64,000 nucleotides of DNA from positions 124,001-188,000 of the forward strand of contig JYIP02000009.1 in assembly GCA_001051155.2 (NCBI GenBank). Reading direction: 5' to 3'. Below are positions 11,704 to 23,548 of the stretch, one piece after another. The position numbers and the translations under genes are program-made. The notes beneath the pieces were generated by a model. The model worked only from the letters and a program-made list of their open reading frames with translations. It was not told the DNA's origin and searched no databases. This DNA comes from Chrysoporthe austroafricana (Eukaryota; Ascomycota; Sordariomycetes; Diaporthales; Cryphonectriaceae). How positions within the stretch are numbered: the stretch's first letter is position 1; every line of letters starts with the position of its first letter.

Positions 11704-13855
11704 ATGGCCATGCGTGCATTTAGCTCCTCACCCACTTCCCTGTCCTCGCCTCCCGCGAGCTCCATCAGCAACCCGGCCTCGCCCTCCCACCTCAACCTCG
11801 GCCGAGCCAACATTGACATGGACGAGATTGTCGTCGACACTGCCGGCGGCCCTCGATTCGGTGTCATGGCCCCCCCACAACCTCCGCCCCCTGACGTGCC
11901 CCTGACCGCCGCCGGCGTGCCCAGGAAGAAGCCCGGCCGGAAGCCTGGGAGCACCGTCAAGCCAAAAGTGAACCCCGACGGCACCCCGATCGTGGAACCT
12001 CCCAAGGTCCGCAAGCCTCGCAAGCCCAAAGACCCCAATGCTCCACCCATCCAGCGCAAGCGAAAGGCTGCCACGCAGGACGCCGAGGGCGAGCAGGCCA
12101 GCACGCCGCCTGCTCCCGCCGCCGCCGGCCTCCAGCAGCCCAAGATTACCGAGCTGGCCTCCATGCGCATGGAGGTGGATTCTCTGCCGCCCGCCGCTGC
12201 ACCCAGCTCCCCCGGCGTCACCAGCAGCCACCAGCCCAACCCCGCAAAGATACCGAAGCGGGAGGGCATCATGTCCTTGTTGAACGACGACCCACCGCCG
12301 CCGCCGCCACCTGCACCTACCGGCCTGGGCCGACTGGCCTTTGACCCTGTGCGGTCCTCCAGCTACGACCCGGTCCGGGAGACAATGGTCGCCCGCGACC
12401 CCTATGGCACCGCCAGCCTGTCTTCCCCTCGAGCTCCCAGCTCCATGCCGAACCGAGCAAGCGCGTCGCCCTCTATCTCGAGCCTGGTCGACCCACCAGT
12501 CGCCCCCACGGTCGTCTCTCCTACTCCTGCCCACGCATCGTTCCACAGCAACCAGTCTCGGTTCCAAGAGCCGAGCCCTCTCCCGGCCTCGCCGTCCCAA
12601 CCGCCACGCAAGGAAACCCCGTCCCTCTCCTCTGCTGTGCCCAAACCGGCTGCCGTCGAGGCCAAGAAGAGCGCCCCCCCACAGATGCCACAGCCGCCTC
12701 AGGCGGCCGAGCCACCCAAGGCGAACGCACCTGCCGACAAGTCCATGGCGCCGCCGGCGACCGTGCCGGCGCCATCGAAGAAGATTGCTGCCGTGCAGGC
12801 CCAGACGCGCAAGGAGAAGAAAGCCTCTTCTGCGTCTTCCTCCCCGAAGATGGGCAGCCTGAAGAGTGCACTGCCGGATGTTCCACCTCTGCCGGGCACA
12901 TCTAGCGACCGGTCGATCCTCGACTTCGGCAAGGCCGCTCCCGGGGAGGAGCTCGAGGCGCCGTCGATCATCATCACCATCCCTCTGAACGGCGAATCAA
13001 ACAAGTACGTCAACTTCATGCGCCTCGCCGAGGAGAAGTACGGATGGGACGCCCTGCACCCCCGCCAGGCCGCCGACCGCGAGCGCAAAGCCCGCATCGC
13101 CGCTGCCTCTGCGGCTCTCGAGAAGCAGCAGTCTGGCCGCGACTCCGCCGAGGAGGAGGACCCGGAATTTAACACCGCCGCGAGTGATGACGAGAATTCT
13201 AATGTGGAGATGGGCGGCATGGGCAACACCGGCGGCCAGACGAGCGGCGCTGATGCTACCGCCCCCGAGAAGCCCAAGCGCAAGAAGAGGAATTGGCGCG
13301 AGGATGAGTACGACAAGGAGGATGACTTCGTCGACGACTCGGAGATGTTGTGGGAGCAGGAGGCTGCCGCTGTCAAGGACGGCTTTTTCGTCTACAGCGG
13401 GCCTCTGATTCCTGAGGCTCCTAAGCCCCCTGCTAAGTATGTCCTATTTATGCTTGCTTGCTGTGTGTATTTGTGACTGATGCTGACTACGTCTCCACAG
13501 TGACGGTGCCCCCAAACGAGGACGCGGAGGACGACGCGGCGGTCCCGGCTCACGAGGAGGCCGGGGCGGCGCTGAGGGCGGCCGCGGTCGTGGTGGTGGT
13601 CCTGGTTCCCGCGGCGGCGCAACGACTCGCAAGCCGCGCATCACGAAGCTCGAGAAACAGCGCATGGAGACGGAGAAGGCCGAGCGCGAAAACCTCGCCA
13701 AGGCAGTCGCGTCTAAGTCGAGCAGCAGCAACAACAACGCCAGCACCAGCAGCAACGCAAGCTCGTACGGCCTGCTGCAGGGCCTCACCGGCCCCAGCAC
13801 GCCCGTCCCGTCCCTGTCAGCTGGCCTCGGCGCGGGCCTCCTCGTCAACCAATAG
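11704..13855 (+). CDS. hpc2: HIR complex subunit, Hpc2/ubinuclein domain protein
   Basis: Chromatin protein of the HIR histone H3-H4 chaperone complex, which acts in replication-independent nucleosome assembly and histone gene repression (family knowledge: yeast Hpc2, metazoan ubinuclein). Model: 11704-13436 and 13501-13855, 695 aa. It shows a long Pro/Ala/Ser-rich N-terminal half with an AT-hook-like PRKKPGRKPGS around residues 79-89 and basic stretches. The Hpc2-related domain lies around residues 530-570 (EYDKEDDFVDDSEMLWEQE, then KDGFFVYSGPL). The second exon adds a Gly/Arg-rich RGG-type tract, a basic coiled segment and a Ser/Asn tail ending in LLVNQ. The ATG at 11704 is chosen because the frame upstream has only a TTG. 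It appears intact. Confidence 0.88.
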
Positions 13856-15373
13856 GATGGATCAATGCAGGAGAACCTCGCCGTGGCTTAGGGGCCGGAA
13901 GGGGACCCGCCCAATCCAAAGAGTCGCGGTCGGCGTCCTGGTGCTGGACCGGGGGCTGGGCGTGAACGTGGGACTCCCCGTGGCAGACCAGCCCACGCAC
14001 CGGGGATTACGGCATCGACATGCTAGGCGGATACTGATTGAACTAAACCACTACGGAAATGAACTGGACGAATAGCACGAGGAGGAAGCTGAGGCCTGTA
14101 CGCTCCACGGCTCAGCATCATGTGGGACGCTGTACGGTCTTCAAAGCCTACGACGATCGGAAGACTAAAGTGTTGAGTGTCGACGATACTGTTCTAGAGA
14201 AGACAGGCGGGCGTTTGACGAGCATATTCTGGAGGCTGGGTGTGAGATTCTTTTTGGGGCTTCCCCTTCGTCTGCATCGGGTTTCAAGATCTGCTAGCGT
14301 TATGATGGTGGCATAGTCCTTTATTTGTGTTTTTTTTTTTTTTACGGTATTCACGGGTTGATCGGTGGGTGGGCACGGGTTGACTTTCTTCTTCACGCAA
14401 AAGGGAGCAGACGAGAGGACCGGGCGACGAAAGGAGGCGTCGGGGTGTATTGTTTAATACTTGAGCCTTTCTAGTGTGAGAGTGTTCGGGGCTTTGCACA
14501 ATCTATGGTGCCTACCCGGCTTGCTCATGTTGTGGCTATGGTAGATGGCTCGATCGGGCTTCTAAATTATCTCATACCGTCCCATGTGCCCCTCTTGTCT
14601 CTGTCCGTTGTGATATGGTACGTACTCGAGTACTCGAGAGTGGATGGTAAGATTGGTTGGAGGTACTGAGTAGTACGGGCTGCTTCAGAGTCCCTGCGGA
14701 GGACACACCCGGTCTGCCGATTCGGCAACGCCGTGATCCCGGCCGGCAGACCCTTGTCTCTGCTGCCTGCATATTCTGTAGTACTACCGTGGTACCCAGC
14801 ATGTAACTAGGAGGAGCTCTGCATCTTCCACCTTGCCGAGAAACAAGCAGCAGAGACAAAGCTAGACACCAGCCCCATCCAGCCCGGCCCTGTTGCGCCG
14901 CATGAGCTCACACCCCTCTCTCTGCGCCTGGCGACGCAAATGCAGAACCATTGCGCATCCTTTATCGCATTTGAGTCCTTGGCGGCCTGATAGTCGATCC
15001 TGTCTGGTGCAAACATCAACTTGAAAACATTGGCCTTGGTGGAGCAATTCAGCCCGCCCCCAATTAAGACTGCCCTGCGTGCGCGCGCTGCAGTCAGCCC
15101 TATCATCATCTCGTGCACTGCGCGTCGCCTCCGACTTTGTTGTCCACCTGCGCAAACCAACAAGCAAACATCATCCCGGGAGTCTGGCCTGCGCTAGCCA
15201 GTGCGCACGCACATATACACAAACACAAGAGATATCCAGCGCAAATCAGCCGTGTCAGAAAAGGACAAACGCGAAACGACCCGCCCGCGCGCCGGTCCGC
15301 ACCAAGACGAGCTCAACTAACCCAACCAAAAACCACCTAGCCCTTACCGGTCCGGAGACCGGCCCTCCCCACG
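13856..15373. other. Intergenic, no gene recognised
   Basis: 3' flank of the Hpc2-like gene and promoter/leader of the next gene. It contains a T14 run near 14330-14343. No coding signal is recognised. The last 300 bp before 15374 are C/A-rich, as in many fungal 5' leaders. Confidence 0.55.
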
Positions 15374-17212
15374 ATGGACGACGCGGCCCTCGAGGCCCTG
15401 CTGGTCGCGACGGCGCGCGAGCTGTTCGCGGGCCCCGACCGCGACGAGCTGTCTGTGAATAACGTGCGCAAGAGGTCCGAGGCGGCGAGCGGGCTGGCGG
15501 ACGGGTTCTTCAGCTCCGGCGAGTGGAAGGGGAAATCGAAGGGCATCATCAAGGGGATCGTGGTAAGTTGTCGACGACCCTCCTCCTGCCCCCCCCCCCT
15601 TTTCCCAAAAAAGAAGGAAAAAACAAAATTAAACATTACTCCCTCCTGCTTCCGCTCCTCTTAGTCTTGCAAGGACGTGGAGCAGGGTGTAACGTGGGGT
15701 CGCGGCTGACGTATGTATTCTGACGACGGGCAGGACGAGCTCATGGATGCCGAGAGCGGTGCCGCTGCGTCTTCGCAAATCACGCCGCCCGAGGAGGAGG
15801 CTCCTAAACCGAAGAAAGCCCAGAAGAAGAGCGACGCGAAGGCTGCGCCGAAGAAGCCTCCGAAGAAGCAACAAAAGCCCAAGGACCAATCTGACGAGTC
15901 TGAGCTGAGCGAAATCGGCGAGCCGGGCCCCGACGAGGAGGACGACTATTTAGAAGAGGAGGCTCCTAAACCGAAGAAGAAAGCACAGAAGAAGAACGGC
16001 GCAAAGGCTGCGCCGAAGAAGGCGGTACCAAAGAAGATAGCTGCTAAAAAGGCCGCCCCCAAGAGAAAGCAGCAGAAAAAGCCGAAGGACGAATCCGATG
16101 GGTCAGAGCTGAGTGAGTTGAGCGAGCCGGACCCCGAGGAGGATGACTACTCGGAAGAGGAGGCCAAACCCAAGAAGAAGCAACAGCAGCAGAAGCAGAA
16201 CAAGTCGGCGGCACGCGGCCGCAAGCGCAAGGCTACTCCTGACGACGAGGACGAAGATGCACCCGAGGCTTCAGAGCCTGAGGCGAAGAGAGCTAAGCCT
16301 CGAGGCCGCAAGATCAACGCAGTAGAACCGGACGACGATGGCGAGGAGGGTTCTGAGGTTGCTGGCGGAAAAGAGATCGTAATGACGATAGCTACAAAAG
16401 ATGCCCAGGACGACAAGGCAGCCTCGCCAGTCACTGATCTCCGTAGTGGCAACGTCGAGTCGACCGCCGCTGCGAAAGACAAAGACGACAACAGTAGCTC
16501 GCTATCTTCTGTCATGGATGAAGAGCCTCCGCCTAAGAAGCAGGGCAAGTCGAAGGAGCCTGCGCCCGCAAAGCCCAATAAAGACGACGATGATTCCAGC
16601 GAGCTGTCTTCGGTGATTGACGAGGAGCCGCCGGCAAAGCAGAAGCGCAAGTCTAAAGAACCCGTAGCCAAGAAGGCGGCAGGCCCCCCCAAGGGACGTA
16701 AGGCCCCCGCGGAGGACCTGTCGCCCGATGAAGCGGAGATCAAGAAGCTCCAGGCACAACTGGTGAAGTGCGGCGTGCGCAAGATCTGGGGCATCGAGCT
16801 GAAGAAGTATGGCGGCGACTCCCGGGCTAAAGTGCGCCACCTGCGCGACATGCTCCGGGATATCGGCATGGACGGGCGGTTCAGCGAGGCGAAGGCCAGG
16901 GAGATCAAGGAGAGGAGGGAGCTGGCGAAGGAACTGGAGGCCGTGAACGAGATGAACGACCTCTGGGGCAGCACAGGTCGGGGCCGGAGGAGCGCGGCGC
17001 CGAAGAAGAACCTGAGGGAGGAGAGTGATGAGGATGACGAGGACGAGGACGGTGACGGGGGGCAAAAGAGACAGGTGAAGACCAAATTTGGTCCGAATGC
17101 TGCCGACGATGACGAGGACGAGGGAAGTGATGCGCCCAAGGGCGGCGCGCGGCGCAGGAGGGTCAGGCCTGAGTTGGCATTTTTGGGGGACGACGAGAGT
17201 GACTCGGACTGA
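15374..17212 (+). CDS. DEK-C-like nuclear protein, acidic/basic repeats
   Basis: Model 15374-15562 and 15734-17212, about 555 aa. The first 63 residues resemble a DEK C-terminal-type helical domain (ALEALLVATARELF, then a VNNVRKRSE segment), a fold that binds DNA or chromatin in other proteins. The middle 300 residues are alternating Lys- and Asp/Glu-rich repeats, with two copies of an EEEAPKPKK..AQKK block and two of an SSLSSV(M/I)DEEPP block. A conserved-looking helical region follows (KKLQAQLVKCGVRKIWG to about residue 465), then an acidic tail. Fungal relatives are usually labelled only as transcriptional regulators, so a nuclear/chromatin role is inference. The intron could instead be two introns around a short exon near 15665 (ending before gtaacg near 15691), adding about eight residues. 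Confidence 0.75.
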
Positions 17213-17521
17213 TGAGGGCTTGACGACGGTAGAGGGACTGTATAGCCGGCTCGCATTGATTGACTGGTTTCCCGGAGCGTTACTGATCCGCGGACCAGAT
17301 TCTTTTGGCCTGAAACCCCCTCGATAGAGGGGAGAGAGCAGCATTCTGTCAGGTCTCATTTGCTTCCGTCTCGGACTGCGTGTATCGGACAGAGCCCGAG
17401 CATGGCATTGGTGTGTACCATTTGACTCAAATATCCATTAGTACCAATCGATGAAGCGACTTGTATCGCCTCTCATCTCGACTTCCGTTTCTCCCTCTCA
17501 AACAGGCAACGTCCTGCCCCG
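17213..17521. other. Short convergent spacer
   Basis: 3' flanks of the DEK-C-like gene and of the small minus-strand gene. I see nothing else in it. Confidence 0.5.
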
Positions 17522-17826
17522 TCATCTTGCGGCATTCATCCTCTGCGCGATCAAGCTGAAGACGGCGACGGAGCCCATGAAGAGGACCGCATTGTAGAAC
17601 TGTGCGAGCAAAAAGCCAGCCGGTCAGCCTCGGCCACGCAACCGGGGCGGGGACGGGAAGGGGGACGAACAGCTTTCCGTGAGACCTCCCTCTCCTCGTC
17701 ATCCGTCCTGGCCTCGATGAAGAGCCTCCGCAGGTTGGGAAAGTTAGCCTGCCGGACGAGGGTCAGCATGTCGGGGGATGCGATGATCCGGGCCACGCGA
17801 GAGCCTAAGGAGATGAACGAACCATT
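17522..17826 (-). CDS. Small C-terminally membrane-anchored protein (5' end unresolved)
   Basis: Two coding exons are well supported: 17671-17826 (52 codons, NGSFISLGSRVARII to VSRKA) and 17522-17599 (FYNAVLFMGSVAVFSLIAQR, ending NAAR). They join in phase across a gt-ag intron, 17600-17670. The last exon is a single hydrophobic helix with a short basic tail, as in tail-anchored proteins. An upstream exon is probable: an acceptor (ccgacag) sits just above 17826 and an open frame with KSAQYTWARW lies near 17900-17960. I found no ATG or strong donor that settles it; the best donor in phase is a weak gtcgca. A TGAG microsatellite lies in that putative intron. I do not recognise the family, and the function is unknown. 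Confidence 0.5.
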
Positions 17827-17842
17827 CTGTCGGAGGTTGTGA

Positions 17843-17872
17843 GGGTGTGAGTGAGTGAGTGAGTGAGTGAGG
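17843..17872. repeat. TGAG microsatellite
   Basis: A run of GTGA/GTGAG units (about six copies). It probably lies inside the first intron of the small minus-strand gene. Confidence 0.8.
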
Positions 17873-18393
17873 CGGATGATCTTGCGACCGACTCTCGGCT
17901 CTGAGACCACCGGGCCCAGGTGTACTGAGCGCTCTTTCTTGGGACAGTTTTGGGCGATCTCTCTGGGGAAGCTGCGGGTTTTGGCGGATGGGATGGCACG
18001 TTGATGGCCTCAAGCGTCGAGGCTCTTCGTGTTCCGGAACGCTGAGACAAGTACGGTGTGCATCTTGAAGAGTGTAATTAATACCGAGAAGAGCGATAGA
18101 TCCGATGAACAGCTCCTACGTCACACCGTACGCATCTTAACTCACAAGATATATTTTCGCATCTTCAGGCTGTTCTTCGAGCGCCGTCTTGTAGAGGTGC
18201 AAGTTGACGTCTGAATCGGGGTGAAATGGGTGGGTCCACACCTAAGCGCACTGGCGAATCACGGCGCAGACAGCGCCCGCGGCAAGCCTGCTGCTTAGTT
18301 TTCGGATTGAGCCGCCGCCAAAAAAGATGTAGCTCTAGATCACGCTTTGTGCATCTTCGAGCCTCACCACCAGCGTGAGCCCCAGAAGCCACA

Positions 18394-19767
18394 ATGATAT
18401 TAAGGAGCGCAGCCCTGCGGCACGGTATGATCCATGAACACCAGCACTACTGATCCTGCGCATGCTGACTTCTCCCGAACTCCAGGCCGCCAGGCCTTCG
18501 CGGCACCATCTAGAGTATCAGGCCTCCGCGCCCTCTCAACAGACGGCCGTCAACCACCCCTTCCAACAGCCTACGCCGAACCCCCTCCACCGCCCACCCA
18601 GTCGGCAGACTCCTCCTCTTCCTCAGTACCAGACGCCACCGAGGCCGCCGCAGCGGCACCCCTCTGGCAGGTCCCCACGGCCTCGCCCATGGCTCTCTGG
18701 AACCGCCAGCGTCGCATCAAGGTTGACAAGCGCATCGCCGAGGACTTCCGGCGGCGTGAGGCAGTGGAAAAGAACATGGGGAAGCTGGGCTCCGTAGTCG
18801 AGCGGCGGTTCCACCCGTCGGGCCTCCTACAGGACCCCCCGCGGCCCGAGGACGTGACGCTGGAGCTGCTCATGTCGGCGCAGTGCCACATGGGCCACCA
18901 CGCGTCGCTGTGGAACCCGGCGAACCAGCGGTACATCTACGGCGTGTGGTCCGGGATCCACATCATCTCGCTGGAGGAGGTGGCCGCCGCGCTGCGGCGC
19001 GCCGCTCGCGTCGTCGAGGAGGTCGCGTACCTGGGCGGGCTAATGCTGTTCGTGGGCAACCGCAAGGGCCAGATGGAGGTGACGGCGCGGGCGGCGGAGC
19101 TGGCGGGCGCGTGCCACCTCTTCTCCAAGTGGGTCCCCGGGACGATCACGAACCGGGACCAGATCCTGGGCCGGGAGGAGCTCAAGGTCGTGGACGAGCA
19201 GGACCGGACGCTACCCGGCTTCGAGAGGCACCTGCTCGAGAGGCGGCCGCTGATGCCCGAGCTGGTCGTCGTGCTGAACCCGCTCGAGAACTACACGCTG
19301 CTGCACGAGTGCGCGCAGGAGAACATCCCCACGATCGGGCTGATCGATACGAACGCCGACCCGACACAGGTAACGTACACGATCCCCGGGAATGATGACA
19401 GGTGGGTTTCCGCTCCCCCCCTTCCCCTTCCCTTTCACCTAACTATTGAGCGTGAGCTGGGGGTGGCTGTCTGTGCTAACGCACGTCCCACAGTCTGAGA
19501 TCCGTGAGCGTCATCGCTGGGGTGCTGGGGCGGGCGGGCGAGCGCGGGCAGAAGAGGCGCCTTGCGGACGCTGCCAAGGGGATCTGCACGTGGAGGAACC
19601 CGGGCGACATCGCGAGGTGGATAGCGCAGGACGAGGCAGCCAAGCGGGAGAAGGAGGAGGCGGACAGGAAGGGCTCAGAGGACGAGGAGGCAGCGCAGGG
19701 CCAGTTCAGCGGTATCGAGAGCAACGACAGCGATGTTAGTGCTATTATGGAGCAGCTACGGCTCTGA
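18394..19767 (+). CDS. mrp4: Mitochondrial small-subunit ribosomal protein uS2m (MRP4/MRPS2)
   Basis: Component of the mitochondrial 37S/small ribosomal subunit. Model 18394-18424, 18486-19401, 19494-19767, 406 aa. The first exon is only 31 bp; it starts MILRSAALRHG and gives, with the second exon, an Arg/Ser/Ala-rich presequence suited to mitochondrial import. A Pro/Ser-rich linker then leads into the S2 domain: AQCHMGHHASLWNP (about residue 150), RYIYGVWSGIHII, LMLFVGNRKGQ, WVPGTITNRDQIL and PTIGLIDTNADPT are all bacterial S2-type landmarks. The C-terminus adds a charged, Glu/Lys-rich extension beyond the bacterial length, as is common in fungal mitoribosomal proteins. The start is chosen for the targeting sequence and for splice phase. 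Confidence 0.9.
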
Positions 19768-20379
19768 GCGGGCAGATGGGGCTCGTAAATGGATTCGGCA
19801 AAGACCGTGCTACACCTGATGTATAAAAGTAGTACCACCGGCAGGTCGCTTTTCAGACACTGAAGGGACTGCATCGACGAGTGGATGGCCAAGCCGCCAA
19901 GACAACATTGCTCCCTGACGGTCTGTGCTTGTTGGGACACAATGAGGGTTTGTGAATGTTTCCGGACCCCTTCACAGCAGACCAAGCAGGCTCTTGCTTG
20001 GATGATGTGTGAGCCCAGGAAAGGAGAGCGGAGAAAAGATGATAGTAGAATCAATGTGCTATTTATTAACGTGCTCTACTAATACCTTACACTTCCTCTC
20101 TCCTTGAGTAGTCCGGTTAGCTCTGCCACCGAGCTGCTCCGACGTAGATATTCGTCAGTCGTGATTCGCATGGTAGCGAAACGACAGAACAAGTAGGCAC
20201 AGCATAGTACGGGGGTCTATGCGAAAAGTCTTGGGGGCTGACAGGGGTCTAGGACGCACCTAGTACATAGTATCCCCTCACTCCCCTTCAGTACACATAG
20301 CCCTTGCTTCCCCTTTCCCTCCAATCCCAAATTCTCATTCTTCAACATTCTCCAGTTACTTCCCTAGCTACGATCAATA
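19768..20379. other. Spacer at the core/accessory boundary
   Basis: 3' flank of the uS2m gene. I see no gene. The segment 20200-20300 just before the transposase relic is rich in short direct repeats (agtac/ggggtcta types), but I could not find matching terminal inverted repeats. Confidence 0.4.
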
Positions 20380-20838
20380 ATGACCAAATATTCTGTTGCA
20401 ACAAGGACTCAGATCGTTACCCTGCTAGCTGTTGGTTTCGAGTACAATGTGATTACAGAGCACACTGGCGTTCCAAAAAAGACTCAACAACGTTGGTGGC
20501 AGAAAGCTCTAGATCGTGGGTTTGTCCCAGGCCGACGGCCTTTTATTATGCTTGATGAATACGTCAAAGACGGCGCCCGGACTGGAAGACCTCGGAAAAG
20601 CGACCAGGCGAAAAAACACCAGGAAGGCCACCAGGAAGACGATGTTCCTGAACAGTCGGAAGAGGCTGGCACGGAAGAGAGCTGACTTGTGAGGTCGTCG
20701 CCGAGATACTTGGCAACCGGATCTTGCTGAGGACTGTGAATGAGATCCTAACTGAAGCTAGGCTTCCCAAGACTAAGCCGGAACGTACATCACAAAAGGT
20801 TGATTACGTTAATTATCTCAAAGGGAGACCGGAGATGT
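20380..20838 (+). pseudogene. Tc1/mariner-type transposase relic (N-terminal HTH only)
   Basis: The first open stretch (20380-20685, 101 codons) has the helix-turn-helix DNA-binding character of Tc1/Fot1-type transposases: a KYSVATRTQIVTLL start, then TGVPKKTQQRWWQKA and a GRPRKS basic motif. The frame then shifts by one base near 20600-20680. The similarity resumes as ELTCEVVAEILGNRILLRTV and continues to a stop at about 20838, a second HTH-like segment. No DDE catalytic region follows. This is a decayed DNA-transposon fragment, not a functional gene. I found no terminal repeats or target-site duplication. Confidence 0.7.
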
Positions 20839-23548
20839 GATGGGGGCGACACTCGACTCCAAGCCCCTCACAACGAATTCAAGGGAGAATATTGTTTTCC
20901 CGTTGCTGGGGAACAGGAACGATATGCAGAAGTACTAGGAGACTTGCGGCGTTCTGCCAAGGCCAACGCACAAGGCTGAACCACTTGTAGGACGCACTCG
21001 CCACCCAGCGGTTCGTGCATCAAGTGGCAAGCCTAGCGCCATGGTGTTTTCTACCTTGTTGAATGGCGAGGAACACAACAACATACCTTGGTAATGGACG
21101 TTAGGCAGCCTATCTAGAAGTCAAGTTCACGAGAAAGTCGAGTAGATTGTGCGAGCCAAAACCACTATGTACAGTACCATAGTTTCCCTTAGGACATCGT
21201 CGCTTGACCTTGATAGGCAAGACGTATGACTAGTACTCTCTCTCCACCTTCCCCTTGAGCATACAAGCAGCCGAAGCTGTGACTATACCATTATCGAGTA
21301 TCCTTTCCGTGGTGTTGCTATATGCCTGGATAAATCTTACGTCTTTGAGGGGAGGAGGGGTTGCCTGTTTTTAACTTCGAGAAGCACTCTAACCTCTACA
21401 GAGTAGCCGGCTCGCTCTTCTCCCCAGAGAGTGGTACAGCACTAGGAAGGTGGATCCCGGTCCTGAAGTGTTGGGCCCGTGTACTTAGGAAATGATGCTA
21501 AGTTGAGGGAGGTATCGAGCCATCGGTAATCTGCCTGGTTATGACTTCGACAATGAAAATACCATTGATAGTGTGGATGTTGGTGTAAGGCACGGAGAAT
21601 AAGTCTTGGAACGCTGGTTTTACTTGTCTAAATAGTGCTGCAAGCCGGTAGGAGATGGCTATTGCGTGGATCATCCATGGGCCCATGGCCCTTTCTTTTG
21701 CTGCTGCCACATGCATCTCCAATTAGACACAATTAGTTCCCGATTAAGGTTTCCAATGATGGTCTGGGTCAAAAAGGTGAAACACGATGGATCTGACCTA
21801 GGTTTCGAGCTCTAGCAAGAGTGGTGGTGGGCGTCACACAAGTCGACGATGGGGACAGTCTCCTTGGCATACTATATCGTCGCTATCCCCAGCCAAGACC
21901 CTAACGCCTTCTATCACGACGTTTGAGAGATGCGTATGGTTGTGACGACTACATCAGAGTCCTAGAGACCGCTGGCGGATCGCTGGCGGCGACTTCTGGA
22001 CGAGCTGCGAGAATCCTTAGAAGCTGGTGTGCCCCACGCACCGATGCACACCTCAAGGTCATCTCAACCGCACTTTCTAGGTCTAAGGAAGCTGATAGGT
22101 CGGCCGTGCAGCTCTACTTTCTGAAGCTGATCGAGTCATACTATTCTGCGAGATCGTGTGTCACCTGGCCTCTGCTACTACTTGACTACCTGACTGGGCT
22201 TCGAGCTCGAGCTATATAGCTTCTTCCCACCTTGGGGCTTCGAGCGGCTGATTCGCAAGGCGCCTCCGAATTTGAACAAGCTTGATTTTGGACTCGCGCT
22301 GTAATCGATGGAGAAATAGATGAACTGTTTCGCCCTTAGGAGTAGCTCGGTTTCATTGCTAATTTGTCTGCGATGATGGCTGAGATTTGCGCGTAGTTCG
22401 AGGAGATCCATTCATATCGAGCTTGAGCTTCTCCCCCTCTCTGGTGGAAAGTTTATGATGAGCTATGTACATTATTTCTCATCACCCCGCGAAGTGGCTA
22501 AGGGCGGCCGGTGTCAAGGATGCGCTCGAGAGCGAGGCGGAGCCGCTGCTGGAAGACCTCCTGGAGGTCCTACAACCGCAAATGGACACTATTGATTGGG
22601 TGCCGACTACAGAGAGCAGTCCATGAGTCACTTATGATGCTAGTTCCTGACGCAACATTCCTAGCACGCGGCGGTCTCAGTCTGCTCGCACAGCAGCACT
22701 GAGGTTGAGGTGGATAACTCCATGATCGGCGGAAGCTCGCTCGTATGAACCACCCAACCTTGAACGCCGATTTTGCTATCAGCAAGCGGCCGTTAGATCC
22801 ACAACCGGTCTATTTAACTGACAGTGGCCCCCGCCTGACGCAGCATCATTTCATGTTCCTAACACCATCCTCCCCAACGAGAAAGCCCACCTATCCAGCC
22901 AGATCAAATGCCCGCCAGGTAGTTACCGATGGCTAGCTCGACTTTATATATCTAGCTATAATCAAGATAAATGAGTGGAATAAGAAAGATAGGGGCAAAT
23001 TGTATAACAGAGTTATATAAGTCACCTTGACAGGCACTGAACTGGTTCACCACAGCGACTTCCCGGGACAGGGTTTCACAGCGTCTCAGCAGAAGAGGCT
23101 AACGGGAATTGTCGACGCTCCTTACACATCCACCGGATCGTGGTGGGCAGGAGTATAAGCCTAAGTGACCACGCAACGGAGTCGACTGCATGGTATAGCC
23201 TCTGAAGTGCATCTCTGGACATTTTATCGACACGGTCCGGAGCGGCACTGAGGCGACTTGGGACTTCTAACCGAAGACAACCAAGAGTTGGCTGTCGGCG
23301 GGAAGTGACCTCGGGAGAGCTCAGATGAAAGAAAAAACAAGAGAAAGCCCTACTCAGGATATAAAGCCTGGCCCGGAAACCTGACATCCGACCGGACTCT
23401 CGTCGACTAACGAATCCTACTCCATCGCCGACCATATTGTGCAGCTACGCGGGCCCGGTCGAGGGGAACGGTTCTTGGGTCCTTTCACAAATTACAAAAC
23501 AGGCGAATAAAATGTTTCAAGCTCGCAGCACGAGGGGTTCTATAGCCA
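20839..23548. other. Gene-poor accessory spacer
   Basis: 2.7 kb with no complete gene. Short open stretches at 21923-22219 and 22487-22626 have codon use that could be coding but match nothing I know and lack good starts. They may be gene or transposon debris. The 3' flank of the MFS gene lies at the right end. Confidence 0.45.

Noticed and set aside
16147..17256. 369-codon minus-strand frame opposite the DEK-C-like gene
   Set aside because: Antisense reading of Lys/Asp/Glu repeats gives Ser/Leu-rich text with no start context.
18883..19395. 170-codon frame overlapping the uS2m gene
   Set aside because: Shadow of a GC-rich true coding region; Gly/Arg/Ala-rich nonsense protein.
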